The position numbers were made by a program, and so were the translations under genes. DNA of 64,000 nucleotides from NCBI RefSeq assembly GCF_001613545.1, contig NZ_BDCO01000002.1, positions 186,001 to 250,000 of the forward strand. The letters are read 5' to 3'. The stretch's first letter is position 1; each line of letters opens with the position of its first letter. The notes below the pieces were generated by a model. The model had not been told where the DNA came from, searched no databases, and was given only the letters and a program-made list of their open reading frames with translations. This document shows positions 25,121 through 33,952 of the stretch, piece by piece. The DNA is from Terrimicrobium sacchariphilum (GTDB lineage: Bacteria > Verrucomicrobiota > Verrucomicrobiia > Chthoniobacterales > Terrimicrobiaceae).

Positions 25121-25519
25121 GAATACGAGGGAAAGGGAAGGCGGTGGAATGCCCCGGGTTGCCCCACGGAGGCCGTAAAACCAGGCTGATGCCCGGCATG
25201 GTCCCGAACCTGCCGATGGCAGAGGCCGGAGGAGGCCAAAAAATGACGGTGAAGGGTCGTCATGGATCACTAAAGGGATACCGGTAATGTCAATGTAGCG
25301 GATTCTGGATAAATATGCTATCCGATTCGTGCACCCGGTCGCCTGTGGCGGACAGGTCTGCCTTATGGTGATTTCTGAGGAAAATCCGTAGCCGAGAGCG
25401 GGGCAGATAAATCGAAGAGGTTAAGTCGATATGAACAAAATTTCTCTCGCGAATATCTTCGTCAGAGCTTTTGAGTGTTGACAGCACTAGGGGAGTCGGC
25501 ATTCGTGGTAACTAATCAC
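25121..25519. other. Intergenic region between divergent genes
   Basis: About 400 nt with no convincing coding capacity. It separates the NTF2-like gene (minus) from the GntR-LacI regulator (plus). The half nearer the regulator is more AT-rich and contains a 17-bp inverted repeat, GGATA-N7-TATCC at 25307-25323, and a TTGACA hexamer at 25478-25483. These could be promoter or operator elements, but I could not define a full promoter. Confidence 0.4.
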
Positions 25520-26602
25520 ATGGCCGCGCCCGTACTGAGCACCAAGCATTTCAAGGTTTCCAAACTGCTCGGTGAGCAAATCCGATTTTTATCGCCCGGA
25601 GAGATGATCCCGACCGTGGCGGAGCTCAAGGAGCAATATGAAGCCTCCCAGGCGACGATCACCCAGGCGCTGGAACGTCTGCGCCAGCAGGGGATCATCG
25701 AGCGTCCTGCAGGAAAGAAGCGTCTCGTTGTGGCGAGGATCGGAGCGCGACCTGATTTCCGGGTGACTCTCATCCGGCCGCTGTGGTCCTCACCGGACTA
25801 TGATTCCATCACGAATCATATCTATGAGCTCGGCCTGAAGGAGAACTTCGGATTCGGGGTGCATATCTACAGCTCGATCAATGATCTGAACCTCGAGCAC
25901 GCATTGCAGAATTCCGATGCCGGCATTGTCCTCGGCGACCTCCAGATGGGAGCGGATCAGGTGAAGGCATTTAATGGCTCTCGCAAGCCGGTCGTCTTTC
26001 TCCGTGACAAACCGGCCAAGGTGCACAGGGACTCTGTATGGGTCGACGATGTGGCGGTAGGTCGTCTTGCTACGCAGCATTTGCAGAAGCTCGGACATTC
26101 CCGCATCCTGGTGATGCTGAGCGAACCCTCGAACCCGTCGTCAACTGCGCGCATGCAGGGCTGGAAGCAAGCCATGGAGAAGCGCGGAACAGCGAAATTT
26201 GAGCAATTGATCAGTGATTGTTCCGTTCCCTCGGGCACGGATTCATTAACGGGCTCGTACCATAGGTTCGGGGCGTGGCTCGACTCGCGGAAGGGCAGCT
26301 TCACGGCCGTGTTTTGTACGGCATGGACGGGTGCCCTGGCGGTGCTGCGAACACTGCGTGAGAGAAACATCCGTGTCCCCGAGGATGTGAGCGTGATCAC
26401 GTTTGCCAGCGAGTTGCCCCTGTGCGATTTCACCGCTCCCGCCCTCACTGCGATGGAGATGGATGTGGAGCGCTACACGCGCGAGGCGATGCGTCTCGTC
26501 ACGAAGCATCTCCGCGGAACGGAGTATCCGGTCAAACCCGAGAACATCCGTCTCACTCCCACGCTGGTCCAGCGCGGGAGCACGGGACCTGCCCGGCGCT
26601 AA
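25520..26602 (+). CDS. GntR-type HTH / LacI-type sensor hybrid transcriptional regulator
   Basis: The 360-residue protein combines an N-terminal GntR-like winged helix (about 8-70: FLSPGEMIPTVAELKEQYEASQATITQALERLRQQGIIERP) with a C-terminal periplasmic-binding-protein-like sensor domain (about 80-350: VFLRDKPAKVHRDSVWVDDVAVGRLATQHLQKLGHSRI; FTAVFCTAWTGALAVLRTLRERNIRVPEDVSVITF). Such AraR-type hybrids respond to sugars. The ATG at 25520 is preferred; a GTG at 25475 would add 15 residues. The neighbouring SGNH hydrolase converges on it, so its target is not obvious. Confidence 0.88.
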   Translation: MAAPVLSTKHFKVSKLLGEQIRFLSPGEMIPTVAELKEQYEASQATITQALERLRQQGIIERPAGKKRLVVARIGARPDFRVTLIRPLWSSPDYDSITNHIYELGLKENFGFGVHIYSSINDLNLEHALQNSDAGIVLGDLQMGADQVKAFNGSRKPVVFLRDKPAKVHRDSVWVDDVAVGRLATQHLQKLGHSRILVMLSEPSNPSSTARMQGWKQAMEKRGTAKFEQLISDCSVPSGTDSLTGSYHRFGAWLDSRKGSFTAVFCTAWTGALAVLRTLRERNIRVPEDVSVITFASELPLCDFTAPALTAMEMDVERYTREAMRLVTKHLRGTEYPVKPENIRLTPTLVQRGSTGPARR

Positions 26603-26642
26603 GAGGCGAAGGCTCCGCGCCGGGAGGAAACTCCAGACGGCC

Positions 26643-27299
26643 TCAGCGCCAGGTAAATCCCAGGGCTTCAAGCCATGCGCGGGCGAGAGCCAGATGACCC
26701 ACGTGGCCGGGATGTATGCGATCCCAGGCGATGGCCATTGGGTGGGTGTGCTCGCAGAGCCGGTCAAAGGCAGCCTGCATGTCCACCAGGACGGCGTCAT
26801 ACTGGTTTGCCAGTTTGCGAACGATGGCCCCGTACTCGTCCATGCGGATACGCATGGGGTCGGAGTGATTGGGTTCAATGAAAAAGGGCGTGGCGAGTAC
26901 GAGTCCTTTGACGTGCGGGCGGGTCTTCTCCAGCAAGGAGCGGTAGGTGGATTCGTATTCTTCGGGGAATACGGCGTTCTCCGGTCGGAGAGGGATGTCA
27001 AATTGCCTCCAGACATCGTTGACGCCGATGGCAATGGAGAGCCAGTCGGGTTTCAAGTCGAGCACATCGGTCTGCCAGCGAGCGGCGAGGTCGCGTACAT
27101 TGTGGCCGCTGGTGCCGCGGTTGATCACCCGATAGCGGCGCTCGGGATGCCAGACCTGGAGGCAGGCATTGATGAGGGCGACATATCCGTTGCCAAAGCC
27201 GGGAGCACCCCATGGAGTACTCTCCCCGGACGGATCTCGCCCGGCGTCTGTGATGGAATCGCCAATAAGGACGATTTTGGAATTTTCTGGGATTTGCAT
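26643..27299 (-). CDS. SGNH/GDSL family hydrolase
   Basis: A 218-residue esterase-type hydrolase with all four SGNH blocks: nucleophile Ser in IVLIGDSITDAGRD (about residue 13), Gly in INRGTSGHNVRDL, Asn in IAIGVNDVWRQ, and Asp/His in DRIHPGHVGHLALA near the C-terminus. These enzymes deacylate carbohydrates or lipids. No signal peptide is present, so a cytoplasmic role on an imported or activated substrate is likely. It stands between a sugar-type regulator and a truncated LacI gene, consistent with a former carbohydrate cluster. Confidence 0.9.
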   Translation of the reverse strand: MQIPENSKIVLIGDSITDAGRDPSGESTPWGAPGFGNGYVALINACLQVWHPERRYRVINRGTSGHNVRDLAARWQTDVLDLKPDWLSIAIGVNDVWRQFDIPLRPENAVFPEEYESTYRSLLEKTRPHVKGLVLATPFFIEPNHSDPMRIRMDEYGAIVRKLANQYDAVLVDMQAAFDRLCEHTHPMAIAWDRIHPGHVGHLALARAWLEALGFTWR

Positions 27300-27466
27300 T
27301 TTGAAGAGGTCGAGCCCGCAGGTATTAGGTTCCTGAAGGCCTAGGTTGAACGCTTAGTGTATGCTGCCGAGGGGAGCAATGACTTTTGAGAAAGGAAGGG
27401 ATCGGCAAAGATGATTCCTTGCAGACTGGCGGTAAGGAGGACTGAAATGAGAAATCCCCCCAAGCG

Positions 27467-27691
27467 ATGAATGGCAATGTTACCCAGCGAGATATAGCGA
27501 AAAAGGCGGGAGTTTCCCATGTGACTGTATCGCTGGCGCTGCAGGGACATCCCTGGAGTGTGGACCCCGTCACCACCGTTGTCTCTGATACCGCGGAGTG
27601 GAGGGCTGACAGGGAGAGGATATTCTTTGCCTCGGCGGGAGCTCCTTCGATGGCGCCCGGAACCTCTCCGGGTGCCACGAGCGTCCGATAA
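27467..27691 (+). pseudogene. LacI regulator remnant (HTH only)
   Basis: The first 30 residues, MNGNVTQRDIAKKAGVSHVTVSLALQGHP, are a textbook LacI helix-turn-helix with hinge-side sequence. The frame then passes into unrelated sequence (WSVDPVTTVVSDTAEWRADRE onwards) and stops after 74 codons. The hinge helix and whole sensor domain are missing, and I see no continuation in other frames before the kinase gene at 27771. This looks like the 5' end of a LacI gene left by a deletion. The surrounding 27300-27770 holds no other gene. Confidence 0.65.
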
Positions 27692-27770
27692 CCTGGCAGT
27701 CGGCAGGCGAAGGGAGGCGAGATACTCTTCTATTGCCTTGGCCTTTGTTCCTTCCTAAACATCCTTCTCC

Positions 27771-28985
27771 GTGGAGGGCGCGGCGCGGAGCAACGAGGGA
27801 GGCTATCGGGAGACATATGGTCCCTCGGTCGATCTTGCATGGACACAAGCCGTCCAGAATTCTCAAGGCTCTGATACGCATCGCTGGAGGGGCCTGGAAA
27901 AGCTGCCGCTCTTCTGGCGGCTGCAACTTTGCGGCTGGCTGGGGTGGGCGGTGTGTTCGTCTCCGATCAATTTCACGATCTACACCGACATCAGCACGGC
28001 CTTTCTCATCACGTGTGTGAGGGAGCTTACAGGTTTTTTTCTCACGCTGGGACTGCGGGAAATCTATCGCCGCACCCCCATTGGAAGGCTCGAGGTCTGG
28101 GCTGCGGCTCCGCTCATCGTCCTGATCTGTGTGATGACGGCAGCGCTGGACGTCGCCTCGCTCGCGGTATTGCAGAAGAGCCTGCATCTGTCTGAGGAGG
28201 ACTTCAGCAATTCCCATATGCTGGGGCTGATCTTTTGCCTTCGCGCGTTGTTGTTTGTTTCCTGGAGCGGTTTGTATCTTTCCTTTCGCGGCCTATTGCA
28301 GACACGGGAGCAGTCGGCGCTGCTCTTTCGCGCGGAGAAGCTGCGGCACGAGGCGGAACTACAGATGCTGCGCTCTCAAACGAACCCGCATTTTCTCTTT
28401 AATGCCTTCAACACGATCCTGAGCGAGGGGAAGGGAAATCCCCGGGTGATCGAGCTGGTGAAATCTCTTTCGGACTATCTGCGGTATTCTCTCTCCTGTC
28501 GTCACGAGGGCTTTGTTTCGCTCGGGGCGGAGATTGATGCCATTGCGAGTTACCTCGAGGTCGAAAAAGCGCGATTCGGCGGCGACCTCATTCTCGAGAT
28601 GAACGTCACGGAGACGGCGCGATCTGCCGGGGTGCCCGGAGTGATCATCCAGCCGCTCATCGAGAATGCCATCAAGTACGGGCGCGAAACCTGCAATCCC
28701 CCGCTCAAGGTGCGCATCGCGGCCGAGACGGGGCCGCATGCACTCCGCATCGAGGTGAGCAACACCGGCCGCTGGCTGCCCCTGCGCAAGCCGCGTAAAA
28801 ATCAGCCGTCTGGCTCCGGGTTGCAGAACCTCCGTCGCCGCCTTGAGGCAATTTATCCCGGGACGCATCGGTTTGAAATCGGAGAGCGGCATGGCGAGGT
28901 GGTTGCCCTGGTCGAGATTCAGATGAATCACGATTACGACAAACGATTGCAGGATTACGAACTGCGCCAGAGGATGGAGCCATGA
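27771..28985 (+). CDS. LytS-type sensor histidine kinase (His_kinase family)
   Basis: A 404-residue membrane kinase beginning with GTG. Four to five hydrophobic segments occupy about residues 45-185. The phosphoacceptor region LRSQTNPHFLFNAFNTILSEG places the His near residue 206, typical of the LytS/YehU class rather than classical HisKA kinases. The ATPase domain has an N box LIENAIKYGRE (about 300) and a G box GSGLQNLRRRLEAIYPG (about 350). It overlaps the response regulator gene by 4 nt. The start is uncertain; the first 40 residues are weakly conserved-looking. Confidence 0.88.
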   Translation: MEGAARSNEGGYRETYGPSVDLAWTQAVQNSQGSDTHRWRGLEKLPLFWRLQLCGWLGWAVCSSPINFTIYTDISTAFLITCVRELTGFFLTLGLREIYRRTPIGRLEVWAAAPLIVLICVMTAALDVASLAVLQKSLHLSEEDFSNSHMLGLIFCLRALLFVSWSGLYLSFRGLLQTREQSALLFRAEKLRHEAELQMLRSQTNPHFLFNAFNTILSEGKGNPRVIELVKSLSDYLRYSLSCRHEGFVSLGAEIDAIASYLEVEKARFGGDLILEMNVTETARSAGVPGVIIQPLIENAIKYGRETCNPPLKVRIAAETGPHALRIEVSNTGRWLPLRKPRKNQPSGSGLQNLRRRLEAIYPGTHRFEIGERHGEVVALVEIQMNHDYDKRLQDYELRQRMEP

Positions 28986-29713
28986 TTTCTTGGCGAGCGC
29001 TGATCATTGATGACGAGACGCCGGCGCGGAATCATCTGCGCGAGCTGCTCCAGGCTCACTCGCAGGTGGAGATCCTGGGGGAGGCGAGTTGCGTGAGCGA
29101 GGCGGCGAAGCTTTGTGCGGAGCTGAGTCCGTCGCTGCTCTTTCTCGATCTGCAAATGCCGCGGGGACTCGGCTTTGACTTGCTGCCGCTGATCAATCCC
29201 GTGCCGGAGATTATCTTTGTGACAGCGTATAACGAGTATGCCGTGCGGGCGTTTGAAGTGGGCGCCGTGGATTACCTCTTGAAGCCGATCTTTGCCGATC
29301 GCCTGGAGATCGCGCTGGCTCGTCTCGGGCACCACCTGCCGAAGCCTGCGGAGAAAACCGTATCGGCTCTCGATGAGGATTCGCCGATCTTCCTGCGTAC
29401 CAGCAGCGGGCTGCGGGCAGTGCTGGTCCATCACGTGACCCATGTGATGGCCGATGGAAACTACACCACGCTCTGGCTGGAAAATGGCACCTCGATTCTC
29501 GCCGATCGCACCATGCATGAGTGGGAGAGCATCCTCCCGGCCGCCCGTTTCATCAGGCTCGACAGATCTCTGATGGTCAATACGAGCCATCTGAAGGAAT
29601 TGACTGTTATCTCGCGCGATCTTGCGCATTTATCGCTCACCGGGTGTGCCGAACCGATCAAAATCGGACGCGCTGCCCGGAGCAGATTGCGACAGTTGCA
29701 GCTTTTTCGCTGA
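28982..29713 (+). CDS. LytTR family response regulator
   Basis: A 243-residue regulator with an N-terminal receiver domain (ALIIDDETPARNHLRELL; phosphoacceptor Asp in LLFLDLQMPRGLGFD near residue 56; Lys in VDYLLKPIF near 101) and a C-terminal LytTR DNA-binding domain (about 135-240: IFLRTSSGLRAVLVHHVTHVMADGNYTTLWL; FIRLDRSLMVNTSHLKEL). LytTR proteins bind tandem direct repeats about 21-22 bp apart, and such a repeat lies 22-64 nt past this gene. It is followed by the outer membrane protein and urea uptake genes, which I propose it controls. Confidence 0.93.
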   Translation: MISWRALIIDDETPARNHLRELLQAHSQVEILGEASCVSEAAKLCAELSPSLLFLDLQMPRGLGFDLLPLINPVPEIIFVTAYNEYAVRAFEVGAVDYLLKPIFADRLEIALARLGHHLPKPAEKTVSALDEDSPIFLRTSSGLRAVLVHHVTHVMADGNYTTLWLENGTSILADRTMHEWESILPAARFIRLDRSLMVNTSHLKELTVISRDLAHLSLTGCAEPIKIGRAARSRLRQLQLFR

Positions 29714-29735
29714 GTAGATTTTCACCGCGCAGGCG

Positions 29736-29777
29736 GCATTTCCCGATTCGCGGACAGCATTGCCCGATTCACGGAAA
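29736..29777 (+). promoter_or_regulatory. 21-bp tandem direct repeat, candidate LytTR operator
   Basis: Two adjacent 21-bp units, 29736-29756 and 29757-29777, are identical at 18 of 21 positions (shared core CCCGATTCrCGGA). A further TTCGCGGA follows at 29779-29786, 11 bp after the second unit's TTCACGGA. The 21-bp period equals two helical turns, as expected for LytTR dimers. It lies in the spacer between the LytTR gene and the outer membrane protein gene. Confidence 0.6.
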
Positions 29778-29887
29778 CTTCGCGGAAAACGCGCTTGGGT
29801 GGCCCGCCCGCTGCTTTTTGGCATGCCAGCTTCCGAACGAAAGTCCGGTCGCTTCTCAACAACCAAAAAACAAAGGGAAACGAAACA

Positions 29888-30721
29888 ATGCTAAAGATGA
29901 AATCATTGCGTGCACTGGCGGCCTTGACCGTCGGCACCATGACTGTCGGCTCTGCCTTCGCCGGAACCACCACGGCGCCGGCGCAGAAGGAAGTGGCGGT
30001 GGTTGAAGAAGAAAAGCCTGCTTTCACCGGCTGGCTGTCCTTTGACCTGAACAGCCACTTTATTTCCTACGGATCGGACGTATGGGGCGGCGGCACCAGC
30101 TGGGGCCGAGGTGTATTCAACCCATCGGGCGAGATCAGCTGGGCCTCGCCGATCAAGGGCCTGAGTGTCGTAGCCGGTACCTGGTGGGACGTTAACAATA
30201 ACGCGCCATCCACCATCGGCGGTTACCTTCAGGAGGTCGATGTATGGGCGGGCCTGTCGTATGGGTACAAGGACTTCTCCGTCACCGTGCTCTACCAGGC
30301 ATGGAATTACGGCGGTGAGACCGAGCAGATCCTCGATGTCGCGTTGAAATACGCCAACAACAACTTCCTCAACCCGTCCATCGTGTTCCACAATCGTGTG
30401 GATCCCGGCGCGGCTGAAGGCGGTGGCGGACACAACGGAACATTCTTTGTTCCTAACATTAGCTACAACTTCAAGATCTGGAAGTTCACCATCACGCCTT
30501 CCGCGGCCCTCGGCCTTTGTACGGAAGACTACCACGGCGGTGGCGGAGGCTACGCCTACACGGCGCTCGGCCTCAATGGCAGCGTTCCGATTCCTTACCT
30601 CCCGGGGGATTGGGAACTCCATGGCGGTATTACCTACTACAACACGAATGATGTTGTGATCCCGAACAACGTTGCGAACAACTTCGTGACCGGCAACATC
30701 GGTATCAAGTTGTCCTTCTAG
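29888..30721 (+). CDS. Outer membrane beta-barrel (porin-like) protein ahead of urea operon
   Basis: A 277-residue protein with signal peptide ([26 protein letters not shown]) and a mature part of alternating amphipathic strands rich in Tyr, Trp, Gly and Asn. It starts with [23 protein letters not shown] and ends [13 protein letters not shown], a terminal Phe typical of outer membrane barrels. It resembles TorF/porin-like proteins without a named family. AAGGGAAA lies about 11 nt before the ATG. Placed between a LytTR regulator and urtA, it may be the outer-membrane route for urea or amides; this is inferred from context. Confidence 0.75.
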   Translation: MLKMKSLRALAALTVGTMTVGSAFAGTTTAPAQKEVAVVEEEKPAFTGWLSFDLNSHFISYGSDVWGGGTSWGRGVFNPSGEISWASPIKGLSVVAGTWWDVNNNAPSTIGGYLQEVDVWAGLSYGYKDFSVTVLYQAWNYGGETEQILDVALKYANNNFLNPSIVFHNRVDPGAAEGGGGHNGTFFVPNISYNFKIWKFTITPSAALGLCTEDYHGGGGGYAYTALGLNGSVPIPYLPGDWELHGGITYYNTNDVVIPNNVANNFVTGNIGIKLSF

Positions 30722-30731
30722 ATCCACTTTA

Positions 30732-30813
30732 GGCAGCAGAACCCGGGCTGGTCGCCAGGGTAGCGAACAAAACGGCATCGTTCGTGCTTCCACGCCCGGG
30801 TTCCTGCACTGCC
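30732..30813 (+). other. Long inverted repeat in urtA leader region
   Basis: GGCAG-ca-GAACCCGGGC (30732-30748) can pair with GCCCGGGTTC-ctgca-CTGCC (30794-30813), enclosing a 45-nt GC-rich segment that itself contains AACAAAACGGCATCGTT complementarity. It fills most of the 130 nt between the porin-like gene and urtA. It may be a terminator-like or processing structure that sets relative expression, or a structured 5' leader. I could not match it to a known riboswitch. Confidence 0.45.
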
Positions 30814-30851
30814 CACGAGAAAATCCACTCACCATCAAAGAAATACTCACT

Positions 30852-32123
30852 ATGAAACTCTCGCAAACACTTCAGGCCATGGCGGTCGGTGCGTCCCTTC
30901 TCGTCGGGACAATGGCGCCGGTTCGTGCGGCCGAGGACACGGTCAAAGTCGGCGTCCTGCATTCTCTCAGCGGTACCATGGCGATCAGCGAAACTTCGCT
31001 GCGCGACGTACTCCTTTTTGCCTTCGATGAAATCAATGCCAAAGGCGGCGTGCTCGGCAAGAAGATCGAGCCGGTCGTGGTCGATGGCGCCTCGAACTGG
31101 CCGCTCTTTGCGGAAAAGGCCAAACAGCTCCTGGAAGTCGACAAGGTCGCGGTGGTCTTCGGCTGCTGGACCTCGGTGAGCCGCAAGTCGGTGCTCCCGG
31201 TGTTCGAGAAGAACAACGGCCTGCTGTTCTACCCCGTACAGTACGAGGGTGAGGAACTCTCAAAGAACATCTTCTACACCGCGGAGGCGGTGAACCAGCA
31301 GGCGATCCCGGCGGTGGACTATCTCCTCGCTGATGGGCGCAAGAAATTCTACCTCATCGGCACGGACTACGTATATCCGCAGACCACGAATCTCGTGCTG
31401 CTGGAGTACCTCCTGTCCAAAGGGGTGCCGATCGAGAACATCGGCGGCGGCCTGCGCAAGGACGAGGCTGGCAAGGTGATCTCCGCGGGCAAGTACACGC
31501 CCTTTGGCCACACCGACTACCAGCAGATCGTGGCTGAGATCAAACAGTTCGCTGCCACGGGGGATGCCTGCGTGATCAACACGATCAATGGGGACTCGAA
31601 TGTGCCGTTCTTCAAGGAATTCGCTGCCTCCGGCCTCACGGCCGCTGACTGCCCGGTCGTTTCCATGAGCCTTTCGGAAGACGAACTTCGCAGCCTGCCC
31701 ACGAAGGATCTCGTCGGCCATCTTGGCTGCTGGGCGTACTTCATGTCGATTGACTCCAAGGAAAACGCAGCCTTCAAGAAGAACTTTTTTGACTGGCTCA
31801 AGACCGCCAAGGTGCAGGGTATCGAGCGCACGAATCGCGTGACCTGCAGCCCGATGGTGCTTTCCTACGACGGCGTCTATCTCTGGAAGGCTGCGGTCGA
31901 GAAGGCCGGCTCCTTTGATGTGGACAAGGTCCGCGAGGTTCTCGAGTCAGGCAAGATCACCTTCGACGGTCCGAATGGACTCAACACGGTGGAGAAAAAT
32001 CACCACACGAAGAAGAATACCTACATCGGTGAAACCAAGGCCGACGGGCAGTTCAAGATCGTGGAGGAATTCAAACAGGTCTACCCCGAGCCGTTCCTCA
32101 AGGGAACGTTCGTGAAGGAGTAG
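30852..32123 (+). CDS. urtA: Urea ABC transporter substrate-binding protein
   Basis: The 423-residue periplasmic binding protein has a signal peptide (to about residue 26, VRAAE) and then [24 protein letters not shown], the standard UrtA opening. [38 protein letters not shown] and [17 protein letters not shown] are also characteristic of urea-binding UrtA rather than branched-chain amino acid binders. It delivers urea to UrtBC. A strong hairpin between urtA and urtB probably lets urtA be made in excess. Confidence 0.96.
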   Translation: MKLSQTLQAMAVGASLLVGTMAPVRAAEDTVKVGVLHSLSGTMAISETSLRDVLLFAFDEINAKGGVLGKKIEPVVVDGASNWPLFAEKAKQLLEVDKVAVVFGCWTSVSRKSVLPVFEKNNGLLFYPVQYEGEELSKNIFYTAEAVNQQAIPAVDYLLADGRKKFYLIGTDYVYPQTTNLVLLEYLLSKGVPIENIGGGLRKDEAGKVISAGKYTPFGHTDYQQIVAEIKQFAATGDACVINTINGDSNVPFFKEFAASGLTAADCPVVSMSLSEDELRSLPTKDLVGHLGCWAYFMSIDSKENAAFKKNFFDWLKTAKVQGIERTNRVTCSPMVLSYDGVYLWKAAVEKAGSFDVDKVREVLESGKITFDGPNGLNTVEKNHHTKKNTYIGETKADGQFKIVEEFKQVYPEPFLKGTFVKE

Positions 32124-32147
32124 TCTCACATATTCGGTAGCTAGAAT

Positions 32148-32186
32148 CGGGGAGGAGTTTGGGAGAGGATACCCGAACTCCTCCCG
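32148..32186 (+). promoter_or_regulatory. Intercistronic hairpin between urtA and urtB
   Basis: CGGGGAGGAGTTTGGG (32148-32163) pairs with CCCGAACTCCTCCCG (32172-32186) around an 8-nt loop, with one bulge and one G-U pair. No T tract follows, so it is more likely an attenuating or 3'-end-stabilising structure, as often found after binding-protein genes, than a full terminator. Confidence 0.6.
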
Positions 32187-32226
32187 CTGGCCGAGCACTG
32201 ATCTTGCTTACAACCAACGAACTTTC

Positions 32227-33948
32227 ATGATGCGACCATACGTCCAGCGTTCACTTTGTCTTGTCGCCGCAATGGCGATGACATTTGCCTCTCTCGTCCA
32301 GGCGGACGAGTCGGAGAGCTCGGCCCGCCAGAGCGCCGCCCGCGCCATCCTCGCCTCCGAGAGCGAGCAGGCGATGATCGTACAGGACATGGCTGCAAAC
32401 CCTTCGCCCATCCTGGGGCCGATTTTCGAGGCCTGGCAGCGCAGTCAGGTCTACATCTACGAGGCTCCGGACGGAGCGCGGATTCCCTTTATGCTTATGC
32501 CGGACGGCTCTGGCTCCAAGGCTGTGCGGATCGACAACGGAGAGCCTCTCGTCGGGCCCAATGGAGCGCCCGTCGTGGTGGACGAGGCGACCATGAAGCC
32601 GGTGGAGACCTTTGCCAAACTGCGTCGCGCCATGCGTTCCACCATGGATCTCCTGGCATTGGCTGATCCGGCGCCCGCCACCCGCCAGAGCGCCATCCTC
32701 AAGCTGGGCATGAAACAGTCGCCCGAGGCGCTTCCCATTCTCAACGCCCGCCTGGCGCGGGAACAGGACAAGGCGGTCAAAAACGGGATCCTCGACGCCA
32801 TCGCCATCATCAATCTCGCGTCGCCCGATCCGAAAATGCAAATCGACGCCTTGAACCAGTTGAAAAAGTCGAACTCCGTGCCGAGCAGGGAGCTGGTCGC
32901 CAAAATGGCTGCGGATGAAAAGCTCTCTCCCAAGGTAAGGGCGGCTGCCGCGTCTACGCTGAAGGCAATCGACAACCATCTCTTCTGGGTCGATTTCTTC
33001 GGCACCATGTTTCGCGGAGTGAGTCTCGGATCGGTTCTACTCGTCGTCGCGCTGGGGCTGGCTATTACCTTCGGCCTCATGGGTGTGATCAACATGGCTC
33101 ATGGCGAGATCATGGTGGTGGGCGGCTATGCGACCTATCTCGTGCAGTGTATCTTCGGAACGGGAGTCGCTCTCGCACCTTTTGGGATTAGCGTGAACAT
33201 CCCGGGATTCGGCTTCGATTCAAACTCGGGCATCTATCAAAGCTACTTCCTCTTTGCTTTGCCCGTCGCTTTCTTCAGCGCGGCGGCGGTGGGTGTTTTG
33301 CTGGAGCGCGGAGTCATTCAGTTTCTCTATCGTCGTCCGCTGGAGTCCCTGCTCGCCACGTGGGGCGTATCGCTGGTCATGCAGCAGCTCTTTCGCCTGA
33401 TCTTTGGACCAGCCAATGCACCGGTATACTCCCCCGCATGGCTGCTGGGCAGCTTCTCCGTGGGGGATGTGATCATGAACTACAATCGTGTGTTTGTGAT
33501 CATCTTTGCGGTGGCCATCGTGGTGGGCACCTCGCTCCTCCTGGCCAAGACGCCCGTAGGCCTGCTCATCCGCGCGGTGATGCAGGATCGCACGACGGCG
33601 GCTTGCATGGGCGTACGGACCCGCAAGGTCAACACACTCACGTTTGCCTTCGGTTCCGGGCTGGCCGGGCTGGCAGGAGCCTTTCTCTCGCAGATCGGCA
33701 ACATCGGCCCGAGCACGGGTCAGACGTACATTGTCGATTCCTTCATGGTTGTCGTCGTCGGTGGAGTAGGCAATCTCATCGGCACCGTCATCTCTGCACT
33801 CGGCATCGGAACGCTTGACCAGATACTCCAAACCGGCCTGCGAAATCCTGTCATCGGAAAGGTGCTCGTGCTGGTCGGCATCATCCTCTTCCTCCAGTGG
33901 AAGCCTTCAGGCCTTTTCGCCACCAAGGGACGCGGGCTGGAAAACTAA
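32227..33948 (+). CDS. urtB: Urea ABC transporter permease UrtB
   Basis: A 573-residue permease. The C-terminal 300 residues carry the LivH/UrtB membrane domain ([61 protein letters not shown]). The N-terminal part has a signal-like helix and about 230 extracytoplasmic residues with HEAT-like helical repeats ([38 protein letters not shown]). This extension occurs in many UrtB proteins. Starts with ATGATG at 32227. It pairs with UrtC to form the urea channel. Confidence 0.94.
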   Translation: MMRPYVQRSLCLVAAMAMTFASLVQADESESSARQSAARAILASESEQAMIVQDMAANPSPILGPIFEAWQRSQVYIYEAPDGARIPFMLMPDGSGSKAVRIDNGEPLVGPNGAPVVVDEATMKPVETFAKLRRAMRSTMDLLALADPAPATRQSAILKLGMKQSPEALPILNARLAREQDKAVKNGILDAIAIINLASPDPKMQIDALNQLKKSNSVPSRELVAKMAADEKLSPKVRAAAASTLKAIDNHLFWVDFFGTMFRGVSLGSVLLVVALGLAITFGLMGVINMAHGEIMVVGGYATYLVQCIFGTGVALAPFGISVNIPGFGFDSNSGIYQSYFLFALPVAFFSAAAVGVLLERGVIQFLYRRPLESLLATWGVSLVMQQLFRLIFGPANAPVYSPAWLLGSFSVGDVIMNYNRVFVIIFAVAIVVGTSLLLAKTPVGLLIRAVMQDRTTAACMGVRTRKVNTLTFAFGSGLAGLAGAFLSQIGNIGPSTGQTYIVDSFMVVVVGGVGNLIGTVISALGIGTLDQILQTGLRNPVIGKVLVLVGIILFLQWKPSGLFATKGRGLEN

Positions 33949-33952
33949 CGTC

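Noticed and set aside
29806-29830. Sigma54-like TTGGCATGCCAGCTTCC before the porin gene
   Set aside because: The -12 element lacks the required GC at the correct spacing and the GGCATGCC part is just a short palindrome.
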